Part shown: in pieces, positions 25,201 to 39,197 of the stretch
Numbering within the stretch: position 1 is the first letter of the stretch
Layout of the letters: every line of letters starts with the position of its first letter
Source of the DNA: Anthopleura xanthogrammica
Lineage: Eukaryota > Cnidaria > Anthozoa > Actiniaria > Actiniidae
DNA: 64,000 bases
Direction of reading: 5' to 3'
Assembly (NCBI GenBank): GCA_964019055.1
Contig: OZ025212.1
Coordinates: 3,575,266 to 3,639,265, forward strand
Position numbers and translations under genes: made by a program
The notes under the pieces: model-generated
What the model saw: the letters and a program-made list of their open reading frames with translations, nothing else
What the model was told of the DNA's origin: nothing
Databases searched by the model: none

Positions 25201-27575
25201 GGGTTTTTTTTCCCTTCTTTTTTTCCCTTTGTGTATTCTTAGAATACAAGGCTTTTCAATTTCGTTGAAAATAGGTATTCTTTGACGGAATAGGAAACTT
25301 GAACTGTCATTTTATCGTTTCAGCGATCGTTGATTATTCTTTATGCGACTAGGAAGACAGCATCTCAGTGAAGATATTGGACCGATAATGACACTAAAAT
25401 AGAATAATTCATAATCTACAGTATGTCACTCTTGCTAGAATGAATAATGAAGGGAAATGGCCAGGAAAAGTGGTGCTAGAGAAATTATGACTGCAAACAA
25501 TAGAGTTAACTCGTTAGTATAAATGAGAATTTCTCTTTGGAAACTGCGTTAAAAAATCGATATGTAAAATTTTAAAGGTAAATTGATCTTTTCCTTTCCT
25601 TATTTTCCCTTTTCGAAAAATAAATAAATACTGGATAAGTGACTGGTTGATTGCAAAATAAGAAACTTTTTTACAAATGAACGTCGACTTTATTCTAGTT
25701 TTCCTAATCCATTCAGAACACTGTTTCAAAAATTCGATTTTTGTTCGGAGTATTAAAGTTTGTTTTCCGTATCTCAAAATACAACGTTTCGTTGCCAAAA
25801 GTGACAAAACTATTGTACCTACAACTGATAAAAAGTTATCTTGCATCGTATTTTAATGAAAATCTTTTTGTCAATCTTTATAAAGATATTGGCTGGCAAG
25901 TGCAAACAGTTTCTCGATGTGACAGCTTATTGCAATACTCATAATACGTCTCAAGAATCTAAGATTTTACTGATTATTAGAATTTAAATCAAACAAATTA
26001 TAACGTTTTTCCTTAATAAAAAGGGTAAATGTATTCAAATTCTAAGATCAATTTGAAGTTTAGTTGCCAAAGAGTTAAACAATGGCGTAAGAATGAAATT
26101 TATTAATTCCAAATTTGGACAGGAAGCCAATTGAAGGTCATCACATGTTTTCTCGTTTTCCTATTGGCTGGAAAAATGACAATACAGACGCAGTTAGTTA
26201 AGTTTTCGTGCGAAAATCATCTTAGAAGATTAACAGAAATTAGTTCGCATCTTCTGCTTTGGCTATCAAAAGTGCTGCTTGTTTTTTGTGCTATTTTATT
26301 TTGGATAAATAACGTCAAAGACAGAGAAAACAAGACCTAAGCTACGAAAAGGTATGAACGTCATTTTTCGTATGGCAATTCTCTTACGTTTGAGAAATGA
26401 AGTCCTTTCGTTAGGTAAGGTAGAGTGGTTGGTTTCCAGAGATTTAGCCGAATGCAAAGAAATATGGCAACACTTTTCGGCTTTTTTCTTCAAAAAAATG
26501 GTAAACTTTTTATGGTTAATTTGGCAAAGTTGGTCGTGTTGACCTGACTGTGTTAATTAGTTTTCATGGCTTGCGACTCAGCAAGCAAGTTAATGCATAA
26601 TTTTCTTTAAATAGGACTTCCAGGTTAGCAGTTTCTTATTCCACCTGAACAAAGAAAACATACAAAATGACCAGGTCTTGGAAAATAATTACACAAAAAT
26701 ATACACAAGCTTTTCTCATTTCTTAATACTTTCGCGCGCTTTTCGCACCCACTCGAAACCTTTTCTCGCTCAACTGCGAAAGTATAAATATAATTCGAAT
26801 TTCTAATTCTAAGTAAATTACTGAGAGAAAAAAATATTTTAAAAGGAAGCCTTCGATTCTTTTAATTTATTTTCACAAAGTTTTCTTTCAAAACAAAGCT
26901 GCGTAGTTTATTATTTCACCTGCTGTTTCTATCAAGTCCTACGGTAATTTTCTTCCTAGGACACAGACATAATGACGACGCGCATGCTCAGAAACGGCCT
27001 AGAGATTTTAATGACATCAGACTCATAGTCGTCTGCTCCACAAGAGAGCTTTTTCCAGACAAAACAAGACAAAAGTCGTTAGTATATCCAAGGTCTAGCT
27101 ACTCCCTTGAGTTTGTTTTAGGAAAATACTTTGTCGGCAATGCGAAGGGAGACTTTAATTAGGTAATACATACCTAAGGGCAACTTCAAATATATTAACA
27201 AATTAGTCAAATTCTATGACTTTTCAGTATTGCGATTCAGTCGCCCCGAGAAATGATTCTTAAAACTTGATAACAGAAAAATTTAATATTACATATTTCG
27301 TAGTTGTTCTTGAATTTTATCGCCTCTGAGAGCGAATTGAAATTGTACAAACTCAAGAGCTTAGCAAAATATTGATTGAAGTCAGAACATCAACGACGAT
27401 CTTGAATGATATTTGGGTTTTTATCCTGTCATGTTTTTGTATTTTGTGAGGATAATTACGGAAGTATTGTCGGCAAAATTAGATTGTTATCCATGGAGAT
27501 TGTATTCATAATGATTATCTCTTGTCAAAGAGAATATGGGTTCGGCTTACAATAGAAAATGCGACATCAGTGGAT

Positions 27576-27805
<230 letters not shown>

Positions 27806-29817
27806 AGAGAAATTGGAAAAGTTGTATTTGAAAATTTTCTTTTTTTCAGTTTTCAAACTGCAGTCTTTGACTGAATTAAGATGAAATAGAAATGAGGAAA
27901 GGGAAGTGAAGGGAAGGGATGAAAAGGAGAGGAAAAGGAAGTGCAAAGGGAGAAGAAAGGAAAGTTAAAGGAAAGGAAAGGAAAGTATGAAAGATAAATA
28001 GACAAAAGTCTTGGATATCATTTCGTGTTTTCAATGATAGATCGGTTCTTAATCTTAATGAACGCCTGGGGTAACGGAATATTTGCAAGGCATATCTTGA
28101 TCTTTCTGGACATATTGACGCTCTAACATCATTTCATTTCATTTTCCAACACCCCTAGCCACGAACACAAACTCTGACACCATAGAAACTAAGTCAACAG
28201 CTCAATATAGATATAATCACTATTATTTCAAAACTCGTTCAAAGTAGAAGTCCATTTGTGTACTGATTAGTGTGTCCTTTTGTCGAAATACAAGCAATTG
28301 AACGAGAGAAATCATGGACCCTGTAGCACTTTCCAGCCGAGATGCAATTAGTAATATCATATTGACATATCGTTGAGAATCTGACAACCTCCTTAGGCAG
28401 TGTCGGTTCGTTGCCAATGTAGAATTGCCTGGCTATATATCTACATATTATCTAACTCTGAACTTCTCTTGTCTCACTCGTTTGCTGGTCTTTATTTTAT
28501 CAACAGTATTTTTTGTTCTTTTCTGGAGGCTGTCTGAAGTACTTCAGTCCCTCCTCTAGAATCCTCTACAATGTTACTATAAGTATTACTTTCGGTCGAC
28601 AGTCTTGGAATATTTCAAAAAATATATATTTATGGTGTATTTGTCAAGGAGAGATTTTTGACTTTAGAGGTAAGTCACTTGTTAGAATTAAGGATATATT
28701 CTTGAAGTTTAGAAGAATTTTACACAGAAACACACGCGCTAGCTGCCCTTGAGATTCGTTTGTCATGAAATGAGAATTTTGAGAGAATTTTTCAAACGAA
28801 AATTAAGCTTGACTCTGGCAGTAAAATGAAAGATAACAAACTGAAGGGACATAAGAATACATTTCTGGGCAACATAATTATAATTTCCCACGATTTTTTA
28901 GGAAACTAAACATAGTAATGAAATGTTGGGAATAAAATAAATTTAGAGCTAAAGGTAGGATTATTCAATATCACATCGACCTTTCGTATGGTGGATATTG
29001 CCTTTGTTAAAACTAGAAGCGAACTTTTATTCTCTGTTTTGTAGGATACATTTAGGGACTAATTTGCTCATTCAACTCTATTTTAAACTGTACGAGAGAT
29101 TTTAAATTTAACACATATTTTATTTCGACTTTTTCGATTGTCAGTGTGAAGGAAAAGTCAAATGGTGGACAACATAAGTTCGTGCTTCGAATTTTTAATT
29201 CCTCGAAGTCAGCCATTTTTTAGCCTTTTTTATATCGTTTGATAGTAATAAAGGCACAATAACACCTTAAAATTCTTTAGAATCTCCGAATAAATCATAA
29301 TGAAAGCTTTCTTTTCTAAAATGTAAAGTTGAAGGACTTTGCAAATTCAGAATTCAGTTGCGCCACTTGAATTGAAATATATACTGCGTCACCAAAACTT
29401 TTTTTCAGCAAATAAACTATAAATTCAAAAACGAAAGTTATTACCAACAAATTGTTTGATTCAAGACTATTTTCTCAGACAACCTGCAGTTTTGGGGTCT
29501 AAAATTCTGCCAAAGTTATAGCATAAAAATCAGTTTATCAAGCGCCAGCTGCTTGCTTAGCAACCATTTCGTATCCAAGTAAACAATCAAAGCGGTTTTG
29601 AAAAAGTTGGGTTCTCGAACAAACTAACTTGGTGATTGAAATAAAACTGTCTAAAGTAGAAAATTACACAGGTTTTGTGCATCATTTAGGAGCAATTAAG
29701 AATATAATTATTTCTGCTTAATTTTGTAACTTTTTAGGGAGAGATAATGTTGAGTTTTAGATAATGGCATCATAAACAATAAATAATTTTCTACAACATT
29801 TTTGTTGCATTTCTCTC

Positions 29818-29945
29818 ATTTTTTTTTCTTCATTTTGCTTTATTTTATTTCATTTTGACTTAAATTTATTCTGTTTTATTTTTATTTTACTTCATTTCAT
29901 TTTCGTCTTTATTTTATTTCATTTCATTTATGCGCATAATTATTT
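29818..29945. repeat. T-rich low-complexity tract (TTTTATTTCATTT units)
   Basis: Irregular copies of TTTTATTT and TCATTT repeat across the tract. It is not coding. Confidence 0.75.
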
Positions 29946-30423
29946 ATTGTTACTAGATTTAAGTTGCCAGCCTTCTCCTATTCATGAGGCCATTATGCTA
30001 TGCCATTAAAGCCTAAAGCCGTTCTCATCAAGTTCTTAATGAAAAAGTTTCATTGTCAACGCACAAAGCCGCGCACGGAATCGATATTTTCAAGAAAATA
30101 TCGGAGTTAAAAACTTCCAAGTGATATTAGCGGACAAAAAAGCATTAGCTAAAAGGAGGAAAATAAATAAAAAGAGCGAAGAGAGGCGCTATTAGGAAAA
30201 ATCATACAACAAAGATAAGATAAGACACTTGAAAGACACTAACACAATAACCATTATCCATTATGATTATTATGATTATGAGTTAAAGAAGAAGAGTACC
30301 GACAACACGTAAGAAATTGCAACAATAACATTAAACACTGACGAGAAAACACTAAACGTTGCACAATAATACACAACACAACAACCAACACTACACCACA
30401 CTACGCAACAGTACACTACGCCA

Positions 30424-30670
30424 CAGCACAGCACAGCACAGCACAGCACAGCACAGCACAGCACAGCACAGCACAGCACAGCACAGCACAGCACAGCACA
30501 GCACAGCACAGCACAGCACAGCACAGCACAGCACAGCACAGCACAGCACAGCACAGCACAGCACAGCACAGCACAGCACAGCACAGCACAGCACAGCACA
30601 GCACAGCACAGCACAGCACAGCACAGCACAGCACAGCACAGCACAGCACAGCACAGCACAGCACAGCACA
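30424..30670. repeat. Pentanucleotide array (CAGCA)n, about 49 perfect copies
   Basis: The 247-bp array is perfect throughout. It is flanked at 30380-30423 by imperfect, related sequence (CTACACCAC, CTACGCAAC) and ends in CACTACGTAAC. Because a pentamer shifts frame each unit and contains no stop codon, all six frames are open, which gives several spurious frames of 80-130 codons of Cys/Val/Leu or Ser/Thr/Ala/Gln/His. Confidence 0.97.
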
Positions 30671-32502
30671 CTACGTAACACTGGTGTAAAGTGAAAAGAA
30701 GGTAGTGAAAGTGAAAAGAAAAGAGAGGAAGGAAGAAACTGACAAGGAAAGAAAGGAAGGAAGAAAAAGAAGGAAGGAAGGAAAAAATTCATGAACTTCG
30801 AGGAGTAACTTATTCATGAAAAAACGAAAAGTGAAATCTGATGTCATTATGAATATGAATAAGCATAGCATGGCCCATGGCCTAAAAGTTATCGTGGCAC
30901 GTACACGGTTAATTTGCTCTATAAAACTTGATTTTAAATCGAAAAACTCATCAACGACTCGATTCATCAAAATTAATGAAAAAAGTGAAAATCCAATGAG
31001 AGAACTCAAGAACCTCTTTTTAATGGACCAACAGTTCAGATGAACGAGTATACAACCAATACATAAATCTAAAAAGCCTTTAGTGTTAGCGCCATATTGT
31101 CCTGTCCAAACATCGACTTCAATCCTCCATTTGACAACTTCTGTATCCTTAAGATCCTGTGCAAAGATAGTTTAAGTTACGAAGGTGAATTTGGCTAACA
31201 GCTGTCGTAGTGGAAGTCAGTATGCAGCGATTTTAAAAAGGTTGTCATTTGATAATGAAATTCTGTACTCAAATAACGGCTTGAATCAGTAGATCAACAT
31301 TAAAGAGTCTTTGAGAAGGGAAATCCAGAGAGAAATAACATCATGTTGGTTTTTACTATCAAAGCCAATAAAAAAATATACAAAATATAAAGAAATGGGG
31401 ATAAGCAGTGGACTCCACAGGGTGGCTCTTCTTCCAATGCATTTCAATTGGAATTTAGAAGTTGATTTTTACAGGGGGAGGAAAAATTGGAGAACCCGGA
31501 AAAACTCTTGAAAGCACAGAAGAGAACCAACAAATAACTCTATATACAACAATACATATTTGAATAATATGGAAGAGGTTTTTTTTCCATAGTTAGGCTT
31601 AAGTTTTAACATCATTGGATACTACATGTAAAGTCAATATTTACGCTAAAACATTTTTTAAAATAGGTGCTTGAGTGTATAGAGCTCCTAATGGCGATGA
31701 ACAGGGGTAGAACTGAAGACCTGAGCCGTTTAAAATCCTATTTACAGGAGACTTGGCTTTTTGACTGAATTATAGTTGAAAAAAAGTGAAAGTGATCTCG
31801 AGTGCCATACGTGAGAGATCCCAGCATTCATTGCGGTCGGTAATTCTTTGAAACCCAACTTCTTATCACTGAGAAGTGTTTTCGTATAGAATATAAGTCA
31901 TGAAGTGATTGATGAATGTAGCCAGCAAATCAGAAGGAGGTTGATTAAGAGATCATAACAAGGCTCTCTCTTTCTTTTTTGGGTCTTTTGTCATCATTAA
32001 ATTGACTGCTTTGGTAGAGGACTTCAACCAGACGATATCAGGTGAAAGCCAGACAGTTTATGTCTAAGAAAACTTCATCTTACTGCAAGGTATGAAAAGA
32101 AGAACTTCCGTAATGGCATAATCACTAAAATAATCTTTCGTTTTTTTCCACTATTTCTTTTATTCATTCGCGTTTTCCAGATTGGTAAATATTTGAATTC
32201 TATTCTTTGTTCGTTTACAGTTTCGAGTATAAACGCGTCTCCACGATTGTATTCTCTCACGAACTCTCTGTCGTATCGGTCTCTTATCATAATCATTACC
32301 ATGATATTGTATAGAAAACAGCTCCTTCAAAGTTTCATCACGATAACAATCACCGCAATATTTGAACGTATAGTATCAGTTCTATTTTACAATCTTTTTC
32401 TTCAAGAAAGTAAAAATATGAATAATCAATTCATGCACGAATCTCCCTCGATTCAATATGTTCATTTTGTGCTATTATTAAAATTATTATCAAGATTCGA
32501 CA

Positions 32503-32885
32503 TGGGAACTAAAATATGGGGAAAAACAGTTCAACTGTTTTCTTTGCTAACAAAAAACTGGAGAAAACGCGAACTCGACTTACAAGTTCAACATTCATTT
32601 CCGTCCCAGAGTTTAAAATTGAAGTATTCTTTTTATAAGTGAAATTATGGGAAATCAGTTAGAAAACTGTTTTCTAGATCTTTGCTAACAAAAAGTCGAA
32701 GACAACTCAAACTCGACTTTCAATTTCATCATTTATTTCCGTCCTAGAGTATGAAATTTAGGCATTAAAAAAAAAAAAAAAAAAAAAGGTGAAATTATGG
32801 GAATTCAGTTTAGCTATTTTCGTTGCTAACAAAAAGCCTAAGAAAACGTGGACTCGACTTCTAAGTTCAACATTTATTTCCCAGA
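32503..32885. repeat. Three tandem copies of a 100-150-bp unit
   Basis: Copies start near 32503, 32639 and 32789. Each shares ATTATGGGAA (copy 1: ATATGGGG), then TTTGCTAACAAAAA (copy 3: GTTGCTAACAAAAA), AAGTTCAACATTTATTTCC-like sequence and a CAGAG or TAGAG end. A 21-base A run separates copies 2 and 3. The 149-codon frame overlapping copy 1 is unlikely to be a gene. Confidence 0.8.
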
Positions 32886-33900
32886 GAAAAACATCTTAAA
32901 AGCATTTTTCGGTTGGCATGTAAATTAGTTCGATTAGATACGGTGAAACGTGACTGTACAGACTTTATTTACTTCAGATATATAGCGTCACTATATACAA
33001 ATGTCAGTATCATAATATAAACACCAGCATGGGGCAGACGAATGAGTAATATGGACTCTCACAATATGGGGAGCTGAGGAACACAAAGTCTTCTTCTAAA
33101 AACAGAAAAAAATATAGTCTAAAACTGAAAATATCGAAATACTGCTCAGAAAAACGTTGCAACATTTTGTGCAATATTGACCGGTACTATTTAGCAGCAA
33201 AAACAGGGAAAATCTCGATCTTTCCGCTTAATTTACGAGGATAATACAAATAACATCAGCAAAATAAATGCAGCGTTCTAAAAAAATTAAGTTTTAGTGT
33301 AATTTTGCACGCAATGTTGCACCGTGTATTTGCACTTTATTGAAGCCAATTCAGTGTAAATACATGTTAATCCATGCATGAAAGGACGCCAGGAGATCCA
33401 ACACTAAAATCTTATTTTAATGTACATGTGGAATATTTCGACCGAAGTAAGGTGTTTAGCCAAAACACTCTTCGTGTAAAGACAAAATTTGAACATTTCT
33501 TACTAACCTCCCACTGCTAGCAAAGTATACCGACAAAGTTTGATTATTACCAGCGTAAGTGCAAAAATATTCTGTAAGCGTCAATAATCGAGTGTGCAAT
33601 CCGCTCTTTTGTAAACTATAGTTGTCTTTCTTGAACATCTGTTTGTAAATTTTCTACGGTTTAATGAAAATACTGAAAGTAAACGGGAAGCATTTTGATT
33701 GGTTTTACTGGGACGCGAACCACTTAACTGCAATAATATTATTGTATATTTGTATTACGTCGGTCTGTACGTCGGTTTGTTCATAGCGTCACTTGTTCAT
33801 CAGTCGGCAATATTGAAACCTTATTTTCAATTGGTAACATCAGGTTGTTTTTCTCGTCCCTCGTTTTTTCTTCTTTTTTTTTTCATATCCTCGCCTCTTT

Positions 33901-34095
33901 TCTTCCCTTCTCCTCTTCTGTTCTCTCCTCTTCTATTCTCTCCTCTTCTGTTCTCTCCTCTCCTCTCCTCTCCTCTCCTCTCCTCTCCTCTCCTCTCCTC
34001 TCCTCTCCTCTCCTCTCCTCTCCTCTCCTCTCCTCTCCTCTCCTCTCCTCTCCTCTCCTCTCCTCTGCCCTCCTCTTCTCTCCTCTGCTCTTCTC
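33901..34095. repeat. Pentanucleotide array (TCCTC)n
   Basis: Perfect TCCTC/CTCTC pentamers run about 33953-34066, with interrupted copies (TTCTG, TTCTA, TGCCC) on both sides. The Leu/Ser/Pro frames on plus and Arg/Glu/Gly frames on minus are repeat artefacts. Confidence 0.95.
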
Positions 34096-36738
34096 TAAAA
34101 GCTCTAATTCTACGCGTATGATTTGGTCACAACGCTTTCCCTCATTCAGTTTTGCCGCGTAATTTGCGTCACTTTGCGTTACGTACATGGTCTCGCTGTC
34201 CGACGTAAGTACGTGCTTTACTTTGTTTCAATTCGAGAAAGTCTTGCGGTACGAACCCATGACTGACTTCCCCTGGAGAGGCTGTCAAAACAAACCACAA
34301 GCCAATCAAATAGAATTTAGCTCACAAGTGCATGGAGAATTGTGTTTGTTATTCTAACAACTGCAATGACATAAACTCGAGTTCTTCGAAACTTAAACGA
34401 GAACACGATTATTCCCGTTTATCAAATCTAAAGATACGCTATCTACAATTGGACAATTGAGGACAAAACCGACGCAAAATATCTTCATGATTTTGAATTC
34501 AAAGTGTTTAGTTTCACACATACGCGATGGCAAGTGAATGGCGATAGTTTCACCGTATGGTCAACTGGTCCGGTCAATCCTAAGTCCATCAAATTGGATG
34601 ATAATCATTTAACCGAATAGAACAAGGTATTTTCCCCTCTTTTTTACGCAGTCATTATTGAAAATATCTTTATTTTTTCGTTTTCTTTTCTGTTTGTTTC
34701 TGTGGAGCGAACGAGAGCAAACGAACGTTCTAGAACATTTTCTGGGCGTTCGAACACCGTCACTTCCTCACCGCCTATAGAATTTTCGGGTGATTCATAT
34801 GGAATCCCTTCCAATAGCTCTTAAGATTACCAAAATGAAAATTACTGATTGAACAACAAAGATTCTGCCCGAGGGAAGCCTGAAGCGACTTTATTTTATC
34901 TCAAGATTATCTATTAGTCTCTAAACCTGACATTTGATCATTAAACTGTTCAGTTAGCTCAGGGTATTAACAGATTTATGTCAGATTTAATACACCACGA
35001 ATCAGAGCTTATTTACGTTAGAGATATCCAGGTTAAGATGTGTTAATTTTAAGTACATTTGTCAAAAATATCAGTTCAGTTTTGCATTTTCTCGAGCGGT
35101 GAGTTTTGCTGGTGCAGAAAACTGTAGACGCGATGAAACCGACGGCGAAAACGTATATGCATGCGAAACTAATTCAAATTTCAAAACGAAAAATGTGAGT
35201 TCAAATTCAAACCATTTCCCGCTAAATCGAACCTTAACATTTTTCAACTTCCTAAAAAAAATGCATCCTTATAATATGTATATATTTTTGAAGTCAGTTC
35301 GAAGCCAAATATGTAGAATTGAATATGAAAGCCGAGGATAAGAGTGTAGTTTTTAATTGGTTTAACGTACGAACAGCTGTAGAAAACTTAGCATATGCTA
35401 CTTCTGGCTCTCTGTCCACCATCAGCAACCCCAGTGCTAAAAAATCTTTAATTATTGAATAGGTAAACTAAAATTACATGAAACTAAAGGGAATTTCAAA
35501 GTACCAACAGTTCGGATTGGTTTAATTGTTTTAACGCTTCCGTCTAGCAGGAACCTTAGATAAGGCAATAGATAACGTGTTCGAGTTTATCGTATTTGTC
35601 CCTGCCTATATCTTATCCGCTTAATCGTCCTCAATATACTAACACAAATTCTGTTTGTTCTTTATCTCATAACGAGAGACTTTTCTTTCGCTGTTTGCCA
35701 ATAATGATTGGCAGAAAACTGAATTGACATTGAGGGATATCGTCCTAAGTAAACAGAAGCCGTAGGTATAGTCCTTCGTAGCGATGCTGCTTATGTCTTG
35801 CAAATCATACGTTAATTTATAATGTCTTTAAGCGTGGCTACGATGATAATATCCCTTATGATTCTTCACCTTTCACAAAGGACAAAGGAGAAAAACCAAA
35901 GAAAATAGGGTCTCCTCGTGCCACCTTTTTACTCAAGTGAGAACAATGTTAAAATAATGAAATTTTACGAACACACTTTGGTCATAAATTTCCTTCTTTC
36001 AACAAGAGTCGGACGCCAAAACACTTATTCTAAGTACTCGGAGTTGAATTGTTTTGTTTCCTTGACTACTCCTCGTAAATAAATAGAAACACAAGTGATT
36101 TTGTTCACCTGTCCGTGGTATTGTCTTACAAAAGCGCGAAGAATAGGGCGCCATCTTGTGGCCGTCGTAGTCTAAGCTTGTGACCATCCCGCCTTGAACG
36201 CTCATGTTGTTTTTGAAAAGCCAATTTAAGTAATTAATGTCATCTACTCATTTTGTCGGGTTTTTTGGGCCTTTGGAACCTGGGGAGCCATTCCTTGAAA
36301 AAATAGTCGTGAGAAGCGTCGAAAACCTCATACATTGGTTTATTCAAATTTCCCCGACACCAAAGGAAAGGACAGGAAAAAACACGTTGAATATCGGTAA
36401 AAAATCCCATTCTCAATTCATTGATTGACTTCTAGAAAATTCGCAGGTTTTGTTTGTATATTTAATAAGCATTTTTACTGAGCTTTGTCCAAAGGAGGAT
36501 TTGGATGAGTATATTTTATGCTAATTCTTAAACCAAATGTTAAATCTTTTTTTGCCAAATAATACTTAAGGTTACAAGGTACACACAAAGGCATTTCGCA
36601 CAAGTATGTGTTGATAGGAAGCCGATAGGAAGTGAATTAACTGCATTTTTTCTGCCTTTTACAGAATCTCTGACGTGAAATTATACTTGTGATGATAAAA
36701 GATTTAAAAAAGGCCTTCTTGGACCGATTATAACTGGA

Positions 36739-37389
36739 ATGGAAGACACAAGTGAAAGGAAATTCCCGCCACGGAGCAAATTCAACGATGAAGAATCTAC
36801 AGCAGTATTGAGACTGATTATTGAACAAGAAAAACTCCTAAAAAACGCAAATACAAGTCCATTGTTAAATATATCAGCGAATAGATTACAACGTTTACCA
36901 CCACTTAATGCCATAAGATCAGAATCTCTTGATGAAAATGAACTTGAAAATGTTAGAACTCGGAAGTCTTCGGGACATCGCGAACCAGGATCTGAGATTT
37001 TTCTCAAACCAACGCTTTTAAAAGGCAAGGATTTCAGGAGTCTTAGTGATAACGGGTCGTTGCCTGGAAAACCACGTAGAGTGCCCGATATATACAGCAC
37101 ACCTAAGATCGCAAAACCTTACAGGGATCGTGAGCGGCCGAAAGGTTCTTACGGAAGAAACAATGCTCTGAGAAAAGACCATAGCAATGAACATACTTCT
37201 TTTGAAAATCACAGTGTCGAACGACAAAGAGAGACAGCAATTCAAAGATCTTCGAATGAGTGTCATAATGGCGCTACGGATAACACATTCTCTCCTATTG
37301 ATAATGGATACATTAGCGATCACGAATCATATGAACGACCAAATTGCCCTGCGCCAACTCGTTACTCTCCGCCATCGTACATCAACTAA
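36739..37389 (+). CDS. Orphan single-coding-exon protein, 216 aa, LPAIRS-motif family
   Basis: The frame runs from an ATG at 36739 to a stop at 37389. A strong splice acceptor (TTTTTTCTGCCTTTTACAG) ends at 36664, 74 bp before the ATG, so a 5'-UTR intron is likely. AATAAA at 37455-37460, 66 bp after the stop, is a plausible polyadenylation signal. Residues 18-65 match the minus-strand gene at 14136-14660: a helix with A-V-L-R-L, then E-Q-E, a spacer and LPPLNAIRS at 53-61. The rest is basic, rich in Arg, Ser, Asn and Pro and probably disordered, ending in a Pro/Tyr-rich tail. No known domain is recognised. Function unknown. Confidence 0.7.
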   Translation: MEDTSERKFPPRSKFNDEESTAVLRLIIEQEKLLKNANTSPLLNISANRLQRLPPLNAIRSESLDENELENVRTRKSSGHREPGSEIFLKPTLLKGKDFRSLSDNGSLPGKPRRVPDIYSTPKIAKPYRDRERPKGSYGRNNALRKDHSNEHTSFENHSVERQRETAIQRSSNECHNGATDNTFSPIDNGYISDHESYERPNCPAPTRYSPPSYIN

Positions 37390-39197
37390 CTCCTCAAGAT
37401 ATCATATTCAGTACCTACAACGCTCTACAGATAACTTGACAACTGAGAAGGCTGAATAAATCAAATGCCATTTTGTTAATCGACAACGTCAACTACTATA
37501 CGTCGATGGACTATATGTATGTTAGTTTGGGCTGGGTTTCGCTAGCCTTTTATTCTCAAACACGTTTTTATGTTCAGTTTTTTAAAGTTTTTTTTATCTA
37601 TGCTTAAGTTGGCGCAAATTTTCTTTCTTTCAAATGCAATCCAATCATCAATCTCTGAGACAATTGTCGTTTTTTTTTTTTCAAATTCGTTATCGAAATT
37701 ATACTCCTTTTCATGCATTCGTTCTTCCATTTATTGTCTTGTTTTGTTACATTTTGTTGCTATATGGATATTCTGTGTTTTGAAATTGGACTCACAGCTG
37801 ATCAATGCTGCCGGTTCAATGCGCAATTCCGAGATATTTTCAAGAGGACGATGACGTATATACTGGATCATACAAAACAAAGCAAAGAAACTCTGCGTCA
37901 TTCATTGACCAGTAAACAAAAATTTCTAAAATTAAAGACGAGAAAAACAAATTTCGCAAAGTCTGGCGAGAAAATTTAATAGTAGTTGCACTAGCGCGCG
38001 ATTCCATAACCCTAAAAATCTATCAATAAGCTGCAACTCGATATCTGAAGGCTGGCGAAGGCTGGCTTGATTAACTTGAGTAAAGAAATGACTTGAGTAT
38101 TGTATCAACAGCCCGACAGGTGTCAAAAACACTATGCCAAAATCTTTTGTCCTCAAAAGTAAACGAGTTCTCAAACGATGACAACACTGGCCAAATAACT
38201 TGGCCATACTGATATTATATATTTACTCTTTAAAAAAGATCGCTATAACTAGAAGATAATTCATATAAAAAACAACTATATATATTATATTATATTAAAG
38301 TATATCAAAATAAAGATTAAGGAATAAAAATGTAGCAATGTCATCACTCGCGACTGGGATTTGCCGGGAGCAGTTTTTTTTAAGAGTCGGAAACTCATCC
38401 AATCACATCACGTAGTTGCGGTTAGGGTACAAACACGGAAATACGGATTTGCCATTTTCCTCAACCTTAGGAAAACCGTTCGATTTCTCAGCTCAGCTCT
38501 CCAGCATAAAATTCACGACATTCAAAATATCTTATCAAAATCGACAGAGGATCCGTAATACTCCGCTTCATGCTTAATCATGTCGAAGCCTTGGTGCCCG
38601 AGGGTATACGTGGTTTCTAGGACCTAAATTTTTATAACAACTATTGTTGATCGGTGGATTCCACTGTTAATTCTCATTTATTTATTTTATTTTATTTATT
38701 GACTGCTAACCTTTGTTGATGTCAAAATGAGATACAAATGCACCGTTACCAGGTTACGAACCGTTACCTGGTTACCACTGAAATGCTATTTCGAGATCAA
38801 TACCGCTGAGCAGCAGGTATGTCAACCTATCGTACTGTCAAAATGCAGTTGCTAGGTTACCAATAATTTGCCGCTTCCACTGACTTTGCAAACGCCGTTA
38901 CCTGGTTATCACTGATGAGACGGCGGGTTACGAGCCTCGCTATGCTAAATAATACCATTACCAAATCGATCGATGGCCTCTTTCGTTTTGAAATACAAAT
39001 CCTCCATTGATATTCTTACTCTTTAGTAGTCTCAGTGTAAAGACCTCTTTCACGTGACGTCAAAACAGCTCAATTTCATTTGGAGGACAAAACTAAAGAA
39101 TTTCAATCACCTGAGAATTGGAAACCTATTGTTTTGTCCCCCAAATTAAGCTGCATTCCGACGTGCTGCAAGGGGTTTAAACATTCAGAAAACAACC
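37390..39197. other. Intergenic, convergent gene ends
   Basis: This stretch holds the 3' UTR of the plus-strand gene and the downstream region of the minus-strand gene (TTTATT copies at 38676-38701 are AATAAA-type signals on minus). A 62-codon acidic/basic frame on minus (37542-37730) has an in-frame stop right before its ATG and is unconvincing. GTTACCTGGTTA-like repeats occur around 38740-38920. Confidence 0.5.

Noticed and set aside
30424..30670. A possible CRISPR-like array
   Set aside because: There are no spacers; it is a perfect 5-bp tandem repeat in a eukaryotic genome.
30276..30792. Several frames of 80-133 codons over the CAGCA array
   Set aside because: A stop-free pentamer makes every frame open; there is no coding evidence outside the repeat.
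32193..32642. 149-codon plus-strand frame
   Set aside because: AT-driven composition (Ile, Leu, Ser, Phe), and it runs into the triplicated repeat; no splice or start context.
33699..34188. Frames over the TCCTC array with a hydrophobic start
   Set aside because: Most of the length is repeat, and the non-repeat part shows no family or splice support.
38740..38920. GTTACCTGGTTACC copies as X-boxes
   Set aside because: The half-sites are in direct rather than inverted orientation, so they do not fit the RFX palindrome.
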